The notes beneath the pieces were generated by a model. It had not been told where the DNA came from. It was given only the letters and a program-made list of their open reading frames with translations, and made no database searches. Positions 45,952 to 57,337 of a stretch of 64,000 nt of DNA are shown here, piece after piece (the stretch's first letter is position 1; each line of letters starts with the position of its first letter). The position numbers and the translations under genes are program-made. Source of the DNA: Taiwanofungus camphoratus (lineage: Eukaryota > Basidiomycota > Agaricomycetes > Polyporales > Taiwanofungaceae); contig CP021221.1 in the NCBI GenBank assembly GCA_003999685.1, forward strand, positions 682,001-746,000, in the 5' to 3' direction.

Positions 45952-47926
45952 ATGCCATACGTTGACTTGGTCTCCTCTGACGACTATGCGTCCATCTGGT
46001 ACACCACAAACGCCCCTAGCGGTAACGTAGGGGGGTTTGATCCTGCGAAACCCACAATTGTCATGATGCACCCTCTCTTCCTAGACTCAACGTGGATGCA
46101 TTCTCAGATGGACGACAATCGTTTGCATTCGGGTTACAATATCGTCGCATTTGATACACGTACTACCGGAAAGTCGCTTTTCAGGCCCACCGGTCGACAA
46201 GACTTGTGGGTGAATGCGGCAGATCTCGCACATTGTTTTCAAGTGCGTGCATTGCTGAAGGAGGCACGTAACGCAAAATTTAACTTACTCTTATACCACA
46301 GCATCTAGGTCTTCCCCCAGCACATGTCTTTGCTCCCGAATTAAGTTCATATACTGCTCTGAGATTTGCAGCTTTGTGAGTCACTAATTTAACGCGGCTT
46401 GTGGCCAATAACTCTGAGTTTTGAATTTGGCCTCAAGATTCCCAGACATGTGTCTGAGCCTTACGCTTTGCAACATCCCTGCGCAGACGGAGTAAGCACG
46501 CTTGTCACACAGGATTTAAGTAATCTAACAAAGTGGTGACAGAATTCGGAGTGTCTTCGATGCGATCGAAGAGCTGGTTCAATTGTGGTCATTTTCTGAA
46601 GACCTAGAGTCTTTCGAGTACTCTTGCAAGGAGCTTCTAGATTTTTTTGCTGGCTCTGTAAGTGGAGATAGATAAATGCCCTTGCGTCCATATTCTGATC
46701 GCTTTTTTCGTCAGGATGCACATCCCGATTTGCAGGACGAGGTAGGTTATTTATCCAGTCCGAACACGATACTAAGCTTATACGTCAACGATCGTGGCAG
46801 CTTGTCGCTTATTGGGAAGTTCATTATCCTCCTTTCCGTCGATCATATGTAATACCAAATATCAATCTCCTCATGAATGTCTGTGCCTTCTTCCGTACCT
46901 CGCTCCTAGGCTGATGAATGTTCCAGCGAACACCGCTGACAACCGAGGAGCTCGCGTGCATCATTTGTCCGGTATTCATTATCCAGGTAACATGTTTTTT
47001 TACCTCATAACGGACATATGTAAACTCCAGAACAGGCGGAGCGCAGTCAGACACATCCGATGGCATATGCCGAACAGATAGCGGATGGTCTCGTGAACAC
47101 GCCCCAAGGTAGAGGGACGGTGTTCCCCGTGAAAGGTACTTCTGCTATGTTGGTCTGTGCGCGCGAGCGACTAACAGTGCTCCTACAGCCGCTCAGGGAT
47201 ATCTGTCTATCATCAGTGCTTCCATTGTTAATCAAGTGCTGAACAAGTTCCTCTCTCGTCAGCCACCTGCAGGTTCAGAGGTCAAGCGCCCTCAAGTTCC
47301 GCTAGCGGACCGGATGAAAACGGCGCTCGAGAAGCTCGCGCAGTTCAGAAATGATCCCTCTTACGCCGACCGCGATCCATTGTCTCCACTCTCGTTCTCG
47401 TGCGTGACCCCTGAAGTGTGCCGAAGTCAAGAGGAGACTCGTGCAATGTATGCGAAAGGGGAGCGCACGGCGTTCTCACCTCTTGCATCAGACGGGCGGC
47501 CGATACGGAAGTGAGTCAAGTGTCCGAGATATTATCATCACGTTCCTGATACTGTTCTAGGTTCTCCGAGAGAAAGGACCACTGGCTTGATGGAGACGCG
47601 GATGGCTTCTCGTATGCAAGTACGGCATTTATCTTTTTGCTCACATACACCTGTGTGTCACTCATTGAGGGCAATGTGCAGGCGCAAAAGCATTCCAAGA
47701 GAGGAAAAAGGCGCAGAAGGCACGGAAACGGTTTAGTCCAGAAGAGCGCGATGCCGGCATTCTTCTCCCACCGTCCGAGCCCGTGTCAGAGGAGTTGCAG
47801 CAGGTGGCTAGAATGAGGCGTGCGACCATCAACCCTGGTGCTGTGGATAAGCAAGTCATCAAGGGCTCCATGGCGAAGGTCGTGGCATCTGGCGGGAATG
47901 TTCCTTTACCGCGTCTCCTCAGATGA
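45952..47926 (+). CDS. Alpha/beta-hydrolase-fold protein, catalytic triad apparently missing
   Basis: 474 residues in eleven exons: 45952-46242, 46302-46375, 46438-46491, 46543-46657, 46715-46741, 46801-46878, 46927-46986, 47036-47135, 47189-47510, 47561-47619 and 47682-47926. The fold is seen in TIVMMHPLFLDSTWMHSQ (the usual His-Gly loop), IVAFDTRTTGKS, then VFAPELSSYTALRFAALFP, CIICPVFIIQ and a C-terminal helix. Where a Gly-x-Ser-x-Gly nucleophile elbow is expected the sequence reads APELSS, and the place of the late His reads KAAQGYLSI. Loss of activity is inferred, not shown. A long charged C-terminal extension (about residues 370-474) is rich in Arg, Lys and Glu. Confidence 0.88.
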
Positions 47927-48305
47927 GCCGACGCTCTACGCTTGTCGGTGTCATTGGCGACTGGCAAAGCTGATTTCTCGTCTCAATTAGGGTGCGGCTA
48001 TCCTGGAGGTATATGCATCTCAGTACAAATTGCCCACCGTGGTTCATATTTTTAGTGATATTTATGCGGGAGCGGTTCCTGCTCTAGACTATGTTCCTAT
48101 GTTATATAGCGCACATTCTAACTTCACACACTAGGCGACCTCCTGTAGGAATCAAAAGTACCTTGGGTGTAAGGGGTATATAGTTGTACGTATTTTCCTA
48201 ATCTCTAGTGCGGGCGTGTACCTGCTTGTATTTAGCCATGAACAACTTAGACAGCACTTTTGCCAAATAGAGGGATGCCAGATTAAGTCCTTGCCAAACA
48301 GGGTT
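47927..48305. other. Convergent 3' region of the hydrolase-fold gene and UXS
   Basis: 379 bp between two stops pointing at each other. Nothing but 3' untranslated sequence is expected or seen. Confidence 0.5.
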
Positions 48306-50024
48306 CTAGATGCTGCCCTCAGCCATCTTTGTCTTATAGTACCGAACCATCTCCTCGAGACCCATTCTGACTGACCACCTGGGCTGCCAGTCCAGGACCT
48401 GCCTTGCCCTGGTGGTATCGGGTCGCCGCTTTTGAGGGTCGTCGGTGGGTATAGGTTTGTAGACGATCTGGACGCGGCGAGGGAGCTGCTCGCCATCCTC
48501 TTTCTGTACTTTCTCGACAACCTCGCGAACGAGCTCTGCGAAGTTACCGATGGTGAATTCGTCGCCATTACCAATGTTGACAGGGCGTGTCTCGTCCGAA
48601 TTCATAAGCGCAATAAGCCCGTCAATGAGGTCATGAATGTACTGGAAGGAGCGCGTCTGCGTGCCGTCGCCATAAACGGTCATGTCTTCGCCACGAAGAG
48701 CTTGAATGATGAAATTTGAGACTACACGGCCGTCGTAAGGGTTCACTGGAAAGTATAAGATGTGTCAATATCTCCAGGACAGCAGCAACTCGCATTGTAC
48801 ATACTACGGGGACCTAATCGTAAGATAATCATAAGTTGCACAAATCAACAGGCGAAATCGGATCTCGTACCGTAAGTGTTGAAGATGCGAGCAACACGAA
48901 CATCCACACCGTCTTGACGGTGGTATCCGTAGGTCAGGGTCTCAGCTACGCGCTTTCCCTCATCATAGCAAGCACGGGGACCGATCGGGTTCACGTGTCC
49001 CCAGCTTTCCTGTATATTAGCACAAATAATATACAGCAAGTGATGCGTCTCACTAGTCTTCGGGTTGCGGGTGAACTTCAGGGTCACCATAGACCTCTAT
49101 GAAGAAGATTAGACCATACCTATGGAAAGCATGACTGAACCGCACCGGATGTACTAGTAATCAGGAAACGGGCCTTGGTACGTTTCGCCAATCCCAACAT
49201 ATTCAGAGTACCTATGAAAGAAGTCTTAACTGTCTTCACGGCATTGAACTGATAATGGGGCGGCGAAGCCGGGCAGGCTAGGTGGTAGATTTCTGTATCA
49301 TATCAAACCTTGAGATGTTTGCGACTTTTATCGCCCTTGGGACCGATGCACTTACGATCACATTCCGTCATGTAAGGCTCTACAACATCATGACGGACTA
49401 GCTCAAAGTTGGGATGGCCGACCCAATGACTGACAGTTGTTTTGGAACCAGTAAAGAAGTTGTCAAGGACGGTGACCTCATGCCCGAGGATCATCAAACG
49501 ATCAACGAGATGTGACCCTACGAAACCGGCCCCACCAGTGACTAGGATGCGCTTACGCTGGGAAGGAGGGAGAAGCTTCACGGGAGGAAATCGGGCCAAG
49601 GTCGTGTAAGAGATGGACTGTATGTCGGGATAGTAAATCGACTTGGACTGGTAAGCAATATCATCCTCCTCCTTCAAACTGGGTTTGGGGCTTGCAGCAC
49701 CCGCATTGCGGACGTAGTGGGGGCGAAGATACAGAGAACGAAGAACCTCCAAGGAGACTTCACAATCGAAGCCAAATCGTTCGAAACCAACGGTGGTGAT
49801 CTCCTTGCCGCTTTTGTCAAGGGTGCGCATCTGGGAGTAGGGATGCAGTCAGAAATACTATACGCCATACAACTACCATACACTGGTCTCGCTAACTCAA
49901 AGTACATTCTAACAGCATGATGAAATGAAGCTCCTTTACGGCTACATTGGTCTTGGCACACTAGAACCCCTCTTAAGATCAAGGGGGACAACAATCTGCT
50001 CACCTGTGGTGCAGACGATGACAT
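48306..50024 (-). CDS. UXS1: UDP-glucuronate decarboxylase (UDP-xylose synthase)
   Basis: Converts UDP-glucuronate to UDP-xylose and CO2, supplying xylose for glycans. 422 residues in seven exons: 50004-50024, 49356-49830, 49146-49292, 49054-49096, 48871-49004, 48805-48813 and 48306-48745. The NAD site is [19 protein letters not shown]. Family blocks are [47 protein letters not shown] (Tyr-x3-Lys pair) and [16 protein letters not shown]. The sixth exon is only 9 bp and is needed to restore the family's NTYGPRMNPYDGR. The first exon codes just MSSSAPQ before a 173-bp intron. Confidence 0.95.
48805..48813 (-). other. UXS1: 9-bp microexon of UXS
   Basis: GTCCCCGTA on the minus strand, bounded by ...ATTAG before and GTATGT after. 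It supplies parts of Gly, Pro, Arg and Met in the motif NTYGPRMNP, invariant in the family; without it the frame and motif fail. Confidence 0.85.
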
Positions 50025-50293
50025 TGCGAACTAGGCGGACAAGATGAAAGGGAAAGAATAGGCGTCTCACAAGTACACAGGAGGGCCTTTTATGCGGCAT
50101 ACAAGGCGGCTAGGCAGCCCTGCAGGCTCATCTGTGGGCGGTGATAGCCGGACCAATCAGAGTCGAGAATCCAGATATCTTTGCACGCTCCATCGTGATC
50201 ATCAATACCCAGAAGAACACAAATTATATTCTGCTGAGGCTGCCCTCATTCACATACGGTCTCCCTCCCAGTCTTCTGAATCAGTTTCTTACA

Positions 50294-52083
50294 ATGCCTC
50301 GTGCAGCCAAGGCTGCAGGAAAAATGCGCCACGACCCGCTCCATCAACAGCTCGATGAGGATGAGCTTCACGCAAAGTATGGAAAGATATCAAAGCCTGG
50401 AAAACGAACCAAGTCAAGCTTGAAATGGGATAATGAGAAGGAAAGAGATGGCGTAAGCATGGCTTTGTTACTTTACGCGAAGGATATCCCCAACTGACCG
50501 TCAAGACAGGACATTCTAGACCCGAAAACATCAAGGCGTATATTTGAACTTGCGCGAGATCAACAGGAAGAGCTGGGAGAATGGGGAGACGAAGACGTCC
50601 CAGAACCTGAAGACAAGCTAGAGTTCTCCATACCAAGGACACAAGATTTGGAAGATGAAGACGAAGATGATCTAGAGCGGTTCGAACACGAGGACTATCT
50701 AGAGGAAGTAGAAGAGATCGTGAGTTCTGCTATTTGTGTTAGTCAGTGGTGACTTGATATGCGAAACAACCAGGAAGTAGATGAGGGAGATTTGCAGACA
50801 CTTGATGCACTTCTTCCAGCAAACGCTGGTGAACGCCGGACACTGGCTGATATTATCTTTTCCAAGTTGGAAGATATTGAGTCAGGGAAGACGACCGTCA
50901 TTCGTAAAACTTCAGAAGGTGGTCTGCTCCGTTCACGCGCACGCTGCATTCCGCTCACAGACACTGCCTATGTAGAAAACTCAGACCGCGCGCCTGACCC
51001 CGCGGAAGGTCTGAATCCAAAAGTAGTAGAAATGTATACTAAGTATGAAGTCATACAGTTGGTGCGACCATCCATTATCTAATTTTTTTTACATTCAGAG
51101 TAGGTCTTGTATTATCTCGATACAAGTCTGGTCCCCTTCCCAAGCCCTTCAAAATCATCCCCTCTCTGCCAGCGTGGGCACGCATGCTGGCTCTCACGCG
51201 CCCGGAAAACTGGACCCCACAAGCGTGCCATGCTGCCACACGAATATTCGTCTCCCAGATGAAGCCGCCACAAGCACGTGTATTCTTGGAAGGAGTCCTT
51301 CTCGATGCTATTCGGGAGGACATCAGATTGACCAAGGAGGGCGCGCGGAAAAACAAAAATCATCGAAAATTGAACGTGCACTACTACGAGAGTATGAGAC
51401 GTGCGCTGTACAAACCCGCTGCGTTCTTCAAGGGGATCGTATTCCCGCTGCTGAATGTCCGTCCATTATCTTTTAGTGTTGGCTTGACATCTATTGAGAA
51501 TTTATCTGCAGACAGGATGTACTCTGCAGGAGGCCGCCATTGTCGCGTCTGTACTTGCGAAGGTCAAGGTTCCGCTCCTGCATTCCTCCGCTGCTCTCAT
51601 ACGTCTAACAAATATGGAATACTCCGGTATAAGATGTGTACTTACTTCCATATATTTCGGGCTGAAAATGTACCGTATGTTCAGGCCCGAACTCCCTTTT
51701 CATCCGCGTCCTCTTAGATAAGAAGCACGCGTTGCCATATAAAGTTGTCGATGCACTAGTATTCCACTTTATCCGGCTGTCTAACACCTACAAGGCTCGC
51801 AAGGCTGGTGAGGCCGATAAACTTCCTGTGCTTTGGCACCAGAGCCTCCTCGTCTTCTGTCAGAGGTGAGTTCCAGCGGGCTCCTTTACTCCTTCATATA
51901 TTTATTGTTACTCCTCATAGGTATGCTGCGGACCTGACGCCTGATCAAAAGGACGCACTGCTCGATGTCGTACGAGCCAATCCGCATCCACAAATTGGAC
52001 CAGAAGTGCGCAGGGAGTTGATCGCCTCTGTTACGCGAGGAGATCCACGACCAGACGTTGACGGTGATGTAGTAATGGGTTAA
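50294..52083 (+). CDS. ENP1: Bystin/Enp1, 40S ribosome biogenesis factor
   Basis: Nucleolar factor for 18S rRNA processing and pre-40S export. Seven exons: 50294-50452, 50510-50719, 50774-51042, 51099-51456, 51512-51626, 51685-51865 and 51921-52083, giving 484 residues. It opens [20 protein letters not shown]. An acidic stretch ([19 protein letters not shown]) is followed by the bystin domain: [80 protein letters not shown] and [20 protein letters not shown]. Length and blocks fit the family. It converges with Nop9, 156 bp away. Confidence 0.96.
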
Positions 52084-52239
52084 AGTGATATCACTACCAA
52101 TCTGTTATGTCGGTTTCGCTGTACTTCTTACTCTCTGGTTAGACTGAGGGAATGCATTGTGATCTGTCATGCTTTCGTCCAGATGTGATTATAAGACTTA
52201 CAGTAGAGTACTTTTTCTAGGGGGTGATGTCAACGCGTA

Positions 52240-55200
52240 CTAGCGCACTTTTTTCTTCCGATGTCTATTGTCTCCCTTGGGTGCAGCTCGGATCGCTCCT
52301 ATGACGTCTTTCAAATCTCCGTCGTCAAGTTCCTTGTCACCGGATCGCTGCTTCTCCTTGTCGGTTTGTATGCCTTTGCTACTCTTATGGCCGAGATCAC
52401 CCTTCTTGACTTTCTTGCCCAGGGTGGTATCAAACAGCTCATCGATCTCATCCCCAGGCGATGCTCTGCGCTTGCGCTTTTCGGGCTTGTCTGTACTTGA
52501 GCTTGCCGCGTTCGACTTCTCCGTTGTGGTTGGTGTCGGAGGAAGCTTGGATAACTGAGCCTGCAATGCTCGAGGTGCAGCACTCTTAGAAGCTGATTGC
52601 AGATCTTTCCACTGCTCGGGATTTCGTTGCAGAAGATGGAGATTAAGCTTCCTGGCAAAGAACTTCCCGTAATAAGAGCCAGCGAGAAAGTGCTCGTGCG
52701 AAACCACCGATCGTGCAATTTTTTCCTAATGACATTTATGGCCGTTAACGAGATAGCAACGTGACGCGCGGTCTGAAACGCACCTTCAGATAGGGGTCGG
52801 CAAACGCCCAACACCGATCGCCTACCCGGCTGCCTATTCTGTCGTCAACCAGCCTGTGGAAGTGTCCGAGAAACGACGTAATAAATAGTCGTTTCGCCTT
52901 GTTAGGTACTGTCGCAGAGTCCAGTAGAGCATCCAGCACCCGAGAACTGGTGACATGGTGAGCCATTGCAAGGCGCTCGTCGAGGCTGAGGGCTTGAATG
53001 CTATGGAGGGCGCGGGTTATCTGAGTACACGTAAAATGCACCGCAAAGAAAAAATAACCTATCCAGTACTAGTTCATTGTGGGGAACTGGGAGACGTAGC
53101 ATAGCCTGTAGAAGCAAGGCGCCCTGCGTCTTCGGTTCTAACGGATCATTGTCATCCGCGGAGGCTCGCCCTCGCGCTTTTTTCTTTGATGGTTCACCTT
53201 CTTTCATAGCCGCTTGATCTGCTCTCGCTGACAATGCAGCTTGGTAGTCCTGTATCGTGCAATAAGCCGACGAATTGATTCGATCATGTTAGGGTACTCA
53301 CTTCACGGGGCTGTACCCGTAGAATACAAGGAACAACTAGAGCCTTGTCATCTGGGGCCGTCAATTTAAAGGCGCTGCAAATGGTCTGGTGCACACATAT
53401 TCAGAACGGAATACTTGGAGGAACGTTTAGTTTTGCTACCTGCATCACTCGTTCTTCCTGTGCTTGCAGACATGCGACTCGGTCAACCATCACATTCAAG
53501 ACACCTATTCGCGAGGCCTCTACATGATTTTCCAGTGAGTGCAATTACATGAAAAAGGAATCCTGCGTACTTACTAATGATCTTCCCTAGCGCGCCATCC
53601 AACTTTTCAAAAACATCATCCATCTGTTCCACACTCACTCTCTTCAAAGCCTGAGCTACGACAAAATTTGCAACTGGGTGGACCGCCAGTTTAGGAAGCT
53701 GTTCTTTGAAATATGTACTCCACAGAACGTCAAAGACTTTCTGGGGCACACGCCGCACCAGAGCCTCCAAAAGATGAGAGGCAGTCGGATCACGCAATAG
53801 AGTGCCTAAGTAATCGGACGGCTCCGGTATCGCGGATGGGTCAGTGTCTGTGCTTCATATGAGTTGAATCGTATATAGACCACAACCAGGAAACATACGA
53901 GACAGTGTAATCAGTCCGACCAACGCTCGATCCATCAAGGACTTTGGGACATCAGCTATGTCATGCGCTGCTTCTACTTCAAGGAGCATCTAACATAGTG
54001 ACATGGTTAAAGCGCCTGCTCCAGCCGCGTATCGACGAGCCGTACCTGTAAGACTGGACTGGCAACTTGATTGGCTGCGAGTGCCCGCACCTCGTTGTCG
54101 TCAAGTTGATCGCGGAGTGCGAGAACGAACTTGTGCGCAGTCTCGTAGAATGTCTGAGGAACATGCTTCAGAGGATCCTTCTCGTTCTGCGCATCGTTAT
54201 CGGTGAAGACGGATTTCATAGGGCCTTGTCGCGCTTTGTACTCTGCACTCTTCTTAGAGCGCACGTAAAGGGCAGTCTTGGCATATGAAGCGGAAGAACC
54301 GCCATCCAAGGCGAAGGAATTTGGGTCGAGGAGAAGTAAAAGGGCACGAAGAACATGAGAAGCAAATGAATCCATGAGCAGCGACGTGAATGCCGGGAGT
54401 AATTCCTGTCATGTGTTGTCATGAAAAAAAAGGCTTGTGAACGCCGAAAGCAACCGACCTCGCAAGCGTCTACCACAAGTTGGCTCATTGTTCTCAACTC
54501 ACCATCCTCAGGAGGATTCAAAGCAGGAGGGAAGATTCCACGAGACTTGAATCAGAATTTGTATCAGCATTTCCATAATTGAACAGTTAATCAACTCGTA
54601 CCTCTCTCGATACAGTCTCAGAGGTAACAGTGAATAACGTTTGGCACACATGCGAAGCGAATCTATGCCTGATCAACTGTTCAAAACTACAAGCTGCACA
54701 TGAGATGCGGTGAAACAGTAAGGTCCTGAAAGACTCACGAGCCGCTCAGTCTGTCCATAAACACTCTCCTAGCGAAATCATCCATGGAATAGATCATTCT
54801 CTCTAGGATGCTCGAACAATCTGGGTCTGTGGCAAGCTGTTTCTCTTTTCCAGACATTTCTGTCAGGGCCGCAACGAAAAAGAGATGACGGTCTGGAGGT
54901 ATTCATATCGATGCCATGGAGTCATCAATGGAAAGGACATCATGCGATACTGTGGCACACACCTTCGTTGGGATCAACGTCTCCGTCTTCTTCAACTACA
55001 GCTTTGCTCTCTTGCCACTCGCGAATCTGCAAGTCTACTGTGCGGAAGTATGTTTTGATCTGTACGTCCACGTATCCGAACGGTGCTTCTTGGTTGACCT
55101 CGAACGCTTCGGGCGCAGACACTATCCATGAAGGACCGGCACTCGATGGTTGCTCTGACTCATGAGGTGCTTCATGATGCCGCGTTTCAGCCTCATCAGT

Positions 55201-55245
55201 CTTTTTCTTGTGCTTTTTGCCTCTCTTTCTGTTTTCTCTGGGCAT
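52240..55245 (-). CDS. NOP9: Nop9, Pumilio-repeat nucleolar protein
   Basis: RNA-binding protein for 18S rRNA maturation in the nucleolus. Twelve exons: 54963-55245, 54739-54892, 54602-54686, 54459-54545, 54046-54405, 53899-53989, 53575-53847, 53440-53519, 53302-53385, 53059-53249, 52784-53000 and 52240-52725, giving 796 residues. It starts [15 protein letters not shown], a basic nucleolar signal, and has [22 protein letters not shown]-type repeats recur: [64 protein letters not shown] and [17 protein letters not shown]. The C-terminus is Lys/Glu-rich. It shares a 99-bp start-to-start interval with CTU1. Confidence 0.94.
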
Positions 55246-55344
55246 ACTGAGTTCGAGGCCCACGAAGTTGGTCAAACACAAAAGTCAATCTGTTCGCGAT
55301 CAACTTCCACATCCGGTGCCAACGTGACTTGACCAAGCACAGCC
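55246..55344. promoter_or_regulatory. Bidirectional promoter interval between NOP9 and CTU1
   Basis: Only 99 bp separate the two ATGs, which face away from each other. Both promoters must lie here or reach into the neighbouring gene. No named motif is evident. Confidence 0.65.
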
Positions 55345-56740
55345 ATGCCTCCTCGAAATTGTGCGCTCTGCAACAATGCAAGGGCGATTCTCAAACGACC
55401 GAAGACTGGACAACAAATATGCAAAGAATGCTTTTTCTATGTTTTCGAGACAGAGGTACACAACACGATTATCGAGGCAAAATTATTCAAACCGGGCGAC
55501 CGAGTAGCCATTGGTGCGTCTGGTGGTAAAGGCAAATCAGATTTTGTACTATTCCTATGTAATTTCACTAATGATCAGACCTTTTCCAGACTCCACAGTA
55601 CTAGCGCATGTGATGAAGACTCTTAATGCTCGTTATCAGTACTGCTTGGAATTATTTCTCCTCTCCATTGACGAAGGCATTACAGGGTATCGTGATGATT
55701 CACTTGAAGTACGTTACTTTATCAACGCATGAGGACTTCTTCTGACCTGTATCGTGCAGACGGTCAAGCGAAATCAACAAGAGTATGACATACCGCTGAA
55801 GATTCTTTCTTATGATGAGTTATACGGCTGGACTATGGATGCGATCGTCTCTCAAGTGGGCAAGAAGAACAACTGTACCTTTTGCGGTGTATTCCGACGA
55901 CAGGCGTTGGACAGGGGAGCTGCCATCTTACATGTCGATCATATTGTTACTGGGCATAATGCCGACGATTTCGCGGAGACTGTCCTTATGAACAGTAAGC
56001 TTGCTTGGCCCAACTGGTCCGTCAGAACAACATTTAACACATTTACGTCTTTAGTCATGCGTGGGGATATCGCGCGGCTTGGTCGATGTACATTAATTTG
56101 TACACAGGGTGAAGATACGATAAAGCGATCCAAGCCCTTCAAATATGCGTATGAAAAGGAGATTGTAATGTGTGCCCCGTTGAATTTATCATGCATTTGG
56201 ATGCTGCATTTTTAATGCATGGTTAGGTATGCATATTTCAAAAAACTGGATTATTTCTCCACGGAATGTATATATTCGCCCGATGCGTATCGGGGACATG
56301 CGAGGGCATTTCTCAAAGACTTGGAAGCCGCACGACCAAGTGCTATCATTGACATCATCCATTCGGGCGAAGCATTTGAGATCAGGGAGGACGTCAAGGC
56401 AACACAGAAGATGCAGCGTGCGTGTATACCTCTCACCCTGATGCAGACGTGTGATGACAACTTTTCTAATCTAGAGACTTGCAAGCGATGCGGCTATATG
56501 TCTAGTAATGAACTGTGTAAAGCCTGCACACTTCTTGAAGGTCTCGAACGGGGCATGGCGAATGCCGCCATTGTAAGCGGTATCTTTGTCTAGGATAAAC
56601 CGGTGGCTCACCGTCCGCAGACCGATCGTGCGCGCAAGAGACTAGATGCAGAAGGACCCACTCCCGATAATATTCGCACTATACCCTTCTTCAAATTACC
56701 TTCCGGACCACATAATGGCATGTACACATCCGTGGAGTAG
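55345..56740 (+). CDS. CTU1: Cytoplasmic tRNA 2-thiolation protein Ctu1/Ncs6
   Basis: Adenylates and thiolates U34 of tRNAs for Lys, Glu and Gln in the Urm1 pathway. Six exons: 55345-55531, 55590-55708, 55760-55994, 56055-56169, 56227-56572 and 56621-56740, giving 373 residues. An N-terminal zinc finger (CALCNNA...CKECFF) is followed by the PP-loop GASGGKDST, split by the first intron. Further blocks are [37 protein letters not shown] (catalytic CxxC), [18 protein letters not shown] and a C-terminal [16 protein letters not shown] zinc site. The first intron begins GC, not GT; only this junction restores the PP-loop. Confidence 0.96.
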
Positions 56741-57337
56741 TTCTCGGGGTCTTTGATTTTGTATCTATAGTATTCACGATATGAAGACCTGTAGCTAATA
56801 GGTATTCCAGCTAGGCGCTGTCTAGCTGCCTGAATGTGTATTCGAAGAAGAATGACTTTTAATATTGTAGCGCAGTCGAAATGGCCATTTCGTTATGCGT
56901 CCCCTTTGTCGCCATGAATAGACAAATGCAATCGCCGATAAGTTGCTTTGACTACATAGATGAAGTATAGCTTCATGCAAGACAATGTATCCGTTTCTCA
57001 ATGACCTTTCGGACCTCATCACTGCGGTGTTTGAACCCCCAGTTCCTATGAAAGTCCTTAGCTGACGATTTATAATTGCCTACTGGCGAGCCCTTCAGCC
57101 GATCAGGGAGATTTGCCCCAGTCATTGTATCTCTGCTATGTTGATGTAAGCCAAAACAGCGAAACATATGTGGGCCTCTCGCACTTGATACATTCATCAT
57201 TCAAAGGAAAGATAAATGAGACTTGCATTTGCATCTTTCTGCTGTTCGAGCGCATGCAGAACACTCGATAGATGTAGCATTAGATCATAACAAAGAAAGC
57301 GATGATGGGAAATGTACGACAAAGAAAAGAGGGGAGG
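56741..57337. other. Convergent 3' region of CTU1 and NOP58
   Basis: 597 bp between two stops pointing at each other. Short open frames on the minus strand have no recognisable content. Confidence 0.5.
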
